Made by a program: the position numbers and the translations under genes. DNA of 64,000 nt from Limnoperna fortunei (Eukaryota; Mollusca; Bivalvia; Mytilida; Modiolidae). The stretch is from positions 47,383,644 through 47,447,643 of the forward strand of contig OX104113.1 of NCBI GenBank assembly GCA_944474755.1. The letters are read 5' to 3'. Shown here piece after piece: positions 61,451 through 64,000 of this stretch (the first letter of the stretch is position 1; the number at the start of each line of letters is the position of its first letter). The notes under the pieces were generated by a model. That model made no database searches. It was not told where the DNA came from and saw only the letters and a program-made list of their open reading frames with translations.

Positions 61451-64000
61451 ATGCATTGGAAATAAGTATTTTCTCACTGAAAGTTAGTGGTAAGCATATA
61501 CTACGAAAGTCAGTTTTCTTATGTCAAAGTATTAAAATTTCTATTAAATCTAATAAATTGGTACAATTTAAGTTGTGTTATGTTTGCTTTGACATGTATC
61601 TATGACTAATATATACATATACCTGTCTTTGATGTTTGTTGTTTTAACAATTAAAGAATTCCCCAGTTACACTCAAAATACCTTTATATAAAATGAAATA
61701 TTTTATTTTTATACACAAAAAGTATAATTCATAACAAATTCCAAAAACTTAACGATCAACAATTGACCCATTTCCAGTTTGGCATGATTTATCTCCATTT
61801 TTACTTCCAGTTAAAAATATCTGGCTATCATCACTAAAAGACGATGACATTGAAATAAAGATTTTGCATTGTTTTTGTATCGTTTTGTAACTGGTAAGCT
61901 TATTTAATCAAGCTATAAAACAGCTGTGGTTCTACCTTAAATTAGCATCAGGTAAATTGGGTAATAAACATTGGTTAATTAATTAACAATTTTGAACAGG
62001 ACAAACTGCAGCTACTGGAAGTGGACACTAGTTGGTGTTTTTTAACATGTTTAAATTGAAAAGTCATCAAGAAACCATCATTTGACCAAAATTTTAAAAA
62101 ATAAACCATACTCGTATAGATTTTATATAAGGCCACCCACTCAAATTTCGCCAATTTTCCTTCATTCAGCAATGTAAACAGTGAACACAAGGCTAAATTA
62201 CTGTTAAAATATCTTTCCTTTATTACTATAAATACAGAGGGAACAACGTGTTTTTTATAAAAATCACTGACCCACCATGAAAGTTAATCCTTTCCTCTAT
62301 CACCCACCATGGTATATCCACGCCTAGTATCGTGGTTAAGAATTTTCTCAGGTAATCTTACCACGGTGGATGCATATGAGGGAGTTCAGTCTACCATGGC
62401 ATGTCGCCACAGGGGTCCGGCCACGATATCTCCGCGGTGGTAAATGACATGCACATGCATTTTATTTGTTGATGATTAATAATGATTTAATGTGCCGGTA
62501 GAATTGAAGATCGAATATTTGTTCAACCGGATGCATGTGTTATGCATTAAATATTACCCTGAACAAGTTATGTAAATTATCCAGATTTGAATTGTCACAT
62601 TACGTTTTTTAGTGTATTACAACATCTAACGAATTGTCCTGAAGTTGTACGCGAACTTTCTTTAATCAATTATTAATCCTTTTCGACAGAAAACAGGCAG
62701 TTGAGCAGCGATCTTTTTCTTTATTTGGTATTTAAAACCCGAGTTGTTTTAACAAACGCGAACAAAAGTTTACATCACGTATCGTTATATAAAACTCGTT
62801 AACAGGATGGGATACAACAAATAAACTACTAAAATGAAGCCAACATGCAACAGGAATAATAAATATGTGAAAAGTTTATAAACGAGAATCGCCACATAAA
62901 ATATAGTTTAACTACGATATGGTACAGGCGCCTGTTTCACAAGGTTGAATGAAGTCTTACGTACGCACAATTCTAAATACACATTTACCTTGGGCAATGG
63001 CGTTTTAAACTATAACAATTAATATAACAGGTTTATATAAAAAAAGTAGTGATGTGCTTCTAAGCTAGATATACCCTAGGCAAAACTGACAATTTTTTAA
63101 ATAGACGCAGACGTGTTATTTGTATAAAGTTCCCGTTAAAATTAACTCGCAGTTTCTGTGTTTTTTGCATGACATAGTATTTATTGGGATGAATGTTCTC
63201 GAGATCAGACCCCTTTTAGCCTTAGTTCTCTAAATACAAATACTAATTCTTAATTTTTTGTTGTATTGTGGTACATTGATCAAACAATAAAATATGCATA
63301 GTTCCTTACGTCTGTTATAACATTAACAAAACAAACGGAATACAATTATTTTTTGAAGACGAAAGAACTGATTTGTCCACACTCATATAAATATAAAATA
63401 ATTGCCCGAATTTACTCAACAGCATGTTTGTTTATTTGTTTTGTTCTTTTTTTTCTTCTTTATTTTTTGTTGTTGTTGTTTTTTTTTGCGCGCCGATACG
63501 AACGTCTGTTTGCGGACATAGGGTCTTGTCGTAATATAATAGAAATTATAAGGATGCTACTAAAGTCTTTTCTACAACAAAAGTTGATGATGTGTCAGGC
63601 TTTTAACACTGAAACGACTATTAAGGTTGATTCTATATCACGATTGTATTTTTTTAACACACGTGGTTCAACACCGAATACGAATCGAGTATAAAATCAT
63701 TCATGGAACGATATATTCTGCGACATTAATATTTAAAGTGATAATTTCGAAAATTTAAAAAACAAAATGTAGCATTTTAAGTCGGTCTAGATTTTAAAGT
63801 TTTTAAAACGAATTTCTTTACAAGTCTCGCATTTATTGTGTATTTCTTTACAAGTCTCGTATTTATTGTGTAATGTGCTATTTTACCGCTAAAAATGTGA
63901 AGCCCCGTGTTCACCTGTTAATTATAAAATTATACAATACACAAGTTTATTTAAATGTTTGAGAGCACGTGCTTGATTAAATCAAGACTGGACAATACTT
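61451..64000. other. AT-rich stretch without a supported gene
   Basis: A CG-richer patch at 62270-62450 has several CCACCATGG/CCACGGTGG-like words and short inverted matches. A 113-codon frame at 63353-63694 is largely poly-T-encoded Phe/Leu and is not accepted as a gene. A tandem TTCTTTACAAGTCTCG duplication (period 30) occurs at about 63815-63860. Confidence 0.35.

Noticed and set aside
62270..62450. Inverted-repeat element from CCACCATGG/CCACGGTGG words
   Set aside because: The matches are short and scattered, and I could not define ends or a target duplication.
63353..63694. 113-codon ORF with a hydrophobic segment
   Set aside because: The hydrophobic part is encoded by T-runs and GTT repeats. 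There is no domain or splice support.

Overview
This is a eukaryotic, AT-rich, gene-poor and repeat-dense window, most likely from a bivalve mollusc. The grounds are tRNA-derived SINEs with a (CAAA)n tail, several LINE reverse-transcriptase tails, many small inverted-repeat elements, hairpin-ended repeats of a kind common in bivalve genomes, and a spliced EAPP gene with GT/AG introns. There are no operons or bacterial signals. The species cannot be fixed from sequence alone.

The backbone is a broken segmental duplication. A left block (about 231-10830, resuming at about 36219-38279) matches a right block (about 41143-57066) in order and orientation, with many insertions private to one side. 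The only confidently recognised host gene is EAPP (E2F-associated phosphoprotein) on the minus strand. The right block and the sequence beyond it hold four in-phase exons (58524-58708, 57224-57328, 53592-53808, 52869-53118); exon 1 was not found. The left block keeps only the last two exons, one of them with a 1-nt frameshift, so it is a broken copy. Both copies sit against a 28-bp C-rich minisatellite just past the stop codon, in the probable 3' UTR.

The most striking object is a 20,762-bp tandem array at 15325-36086, present only in the left block. It alternates a 468-bp module A, which has terminal inverted repeats (AGGGGTCATTATCC / GGATAATGACCTCT), with a 1262-bp module B. There are 12 A and 12 B copies with no difference that I can see. 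The array starts exactly at the left end of an A and stops exactly at the right end of an A, with TCC on both flanks. One A is missing, leaving a 2-bp CT, and that scar lies at the exact midpoint (25705-25706).

Between the blocks (38280-41140) lie a frameshifted dUTPase-like gene, a broken multi-pass membrane protein gene, and two small inverted-repeat elements with 10- and 9-bp target duplications. A third such element lies at 61354-61441. A FLYWCH zinc-finger exon fragment at 37778-37999 lies in a stretch missing from the right block. The right block also carries a 3-kb array of GGCGGCCATCTTGG-rich repeats separated by GAA tracts (46143-48993), a 60-bp hairpin minisatellite (48994-49180), an insertion ending in a large hairpin (42791-44776), and LINE and SINE insertions. 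The last 5 kb (about 59420-64000) is AT-rich and holds no gene I can support.
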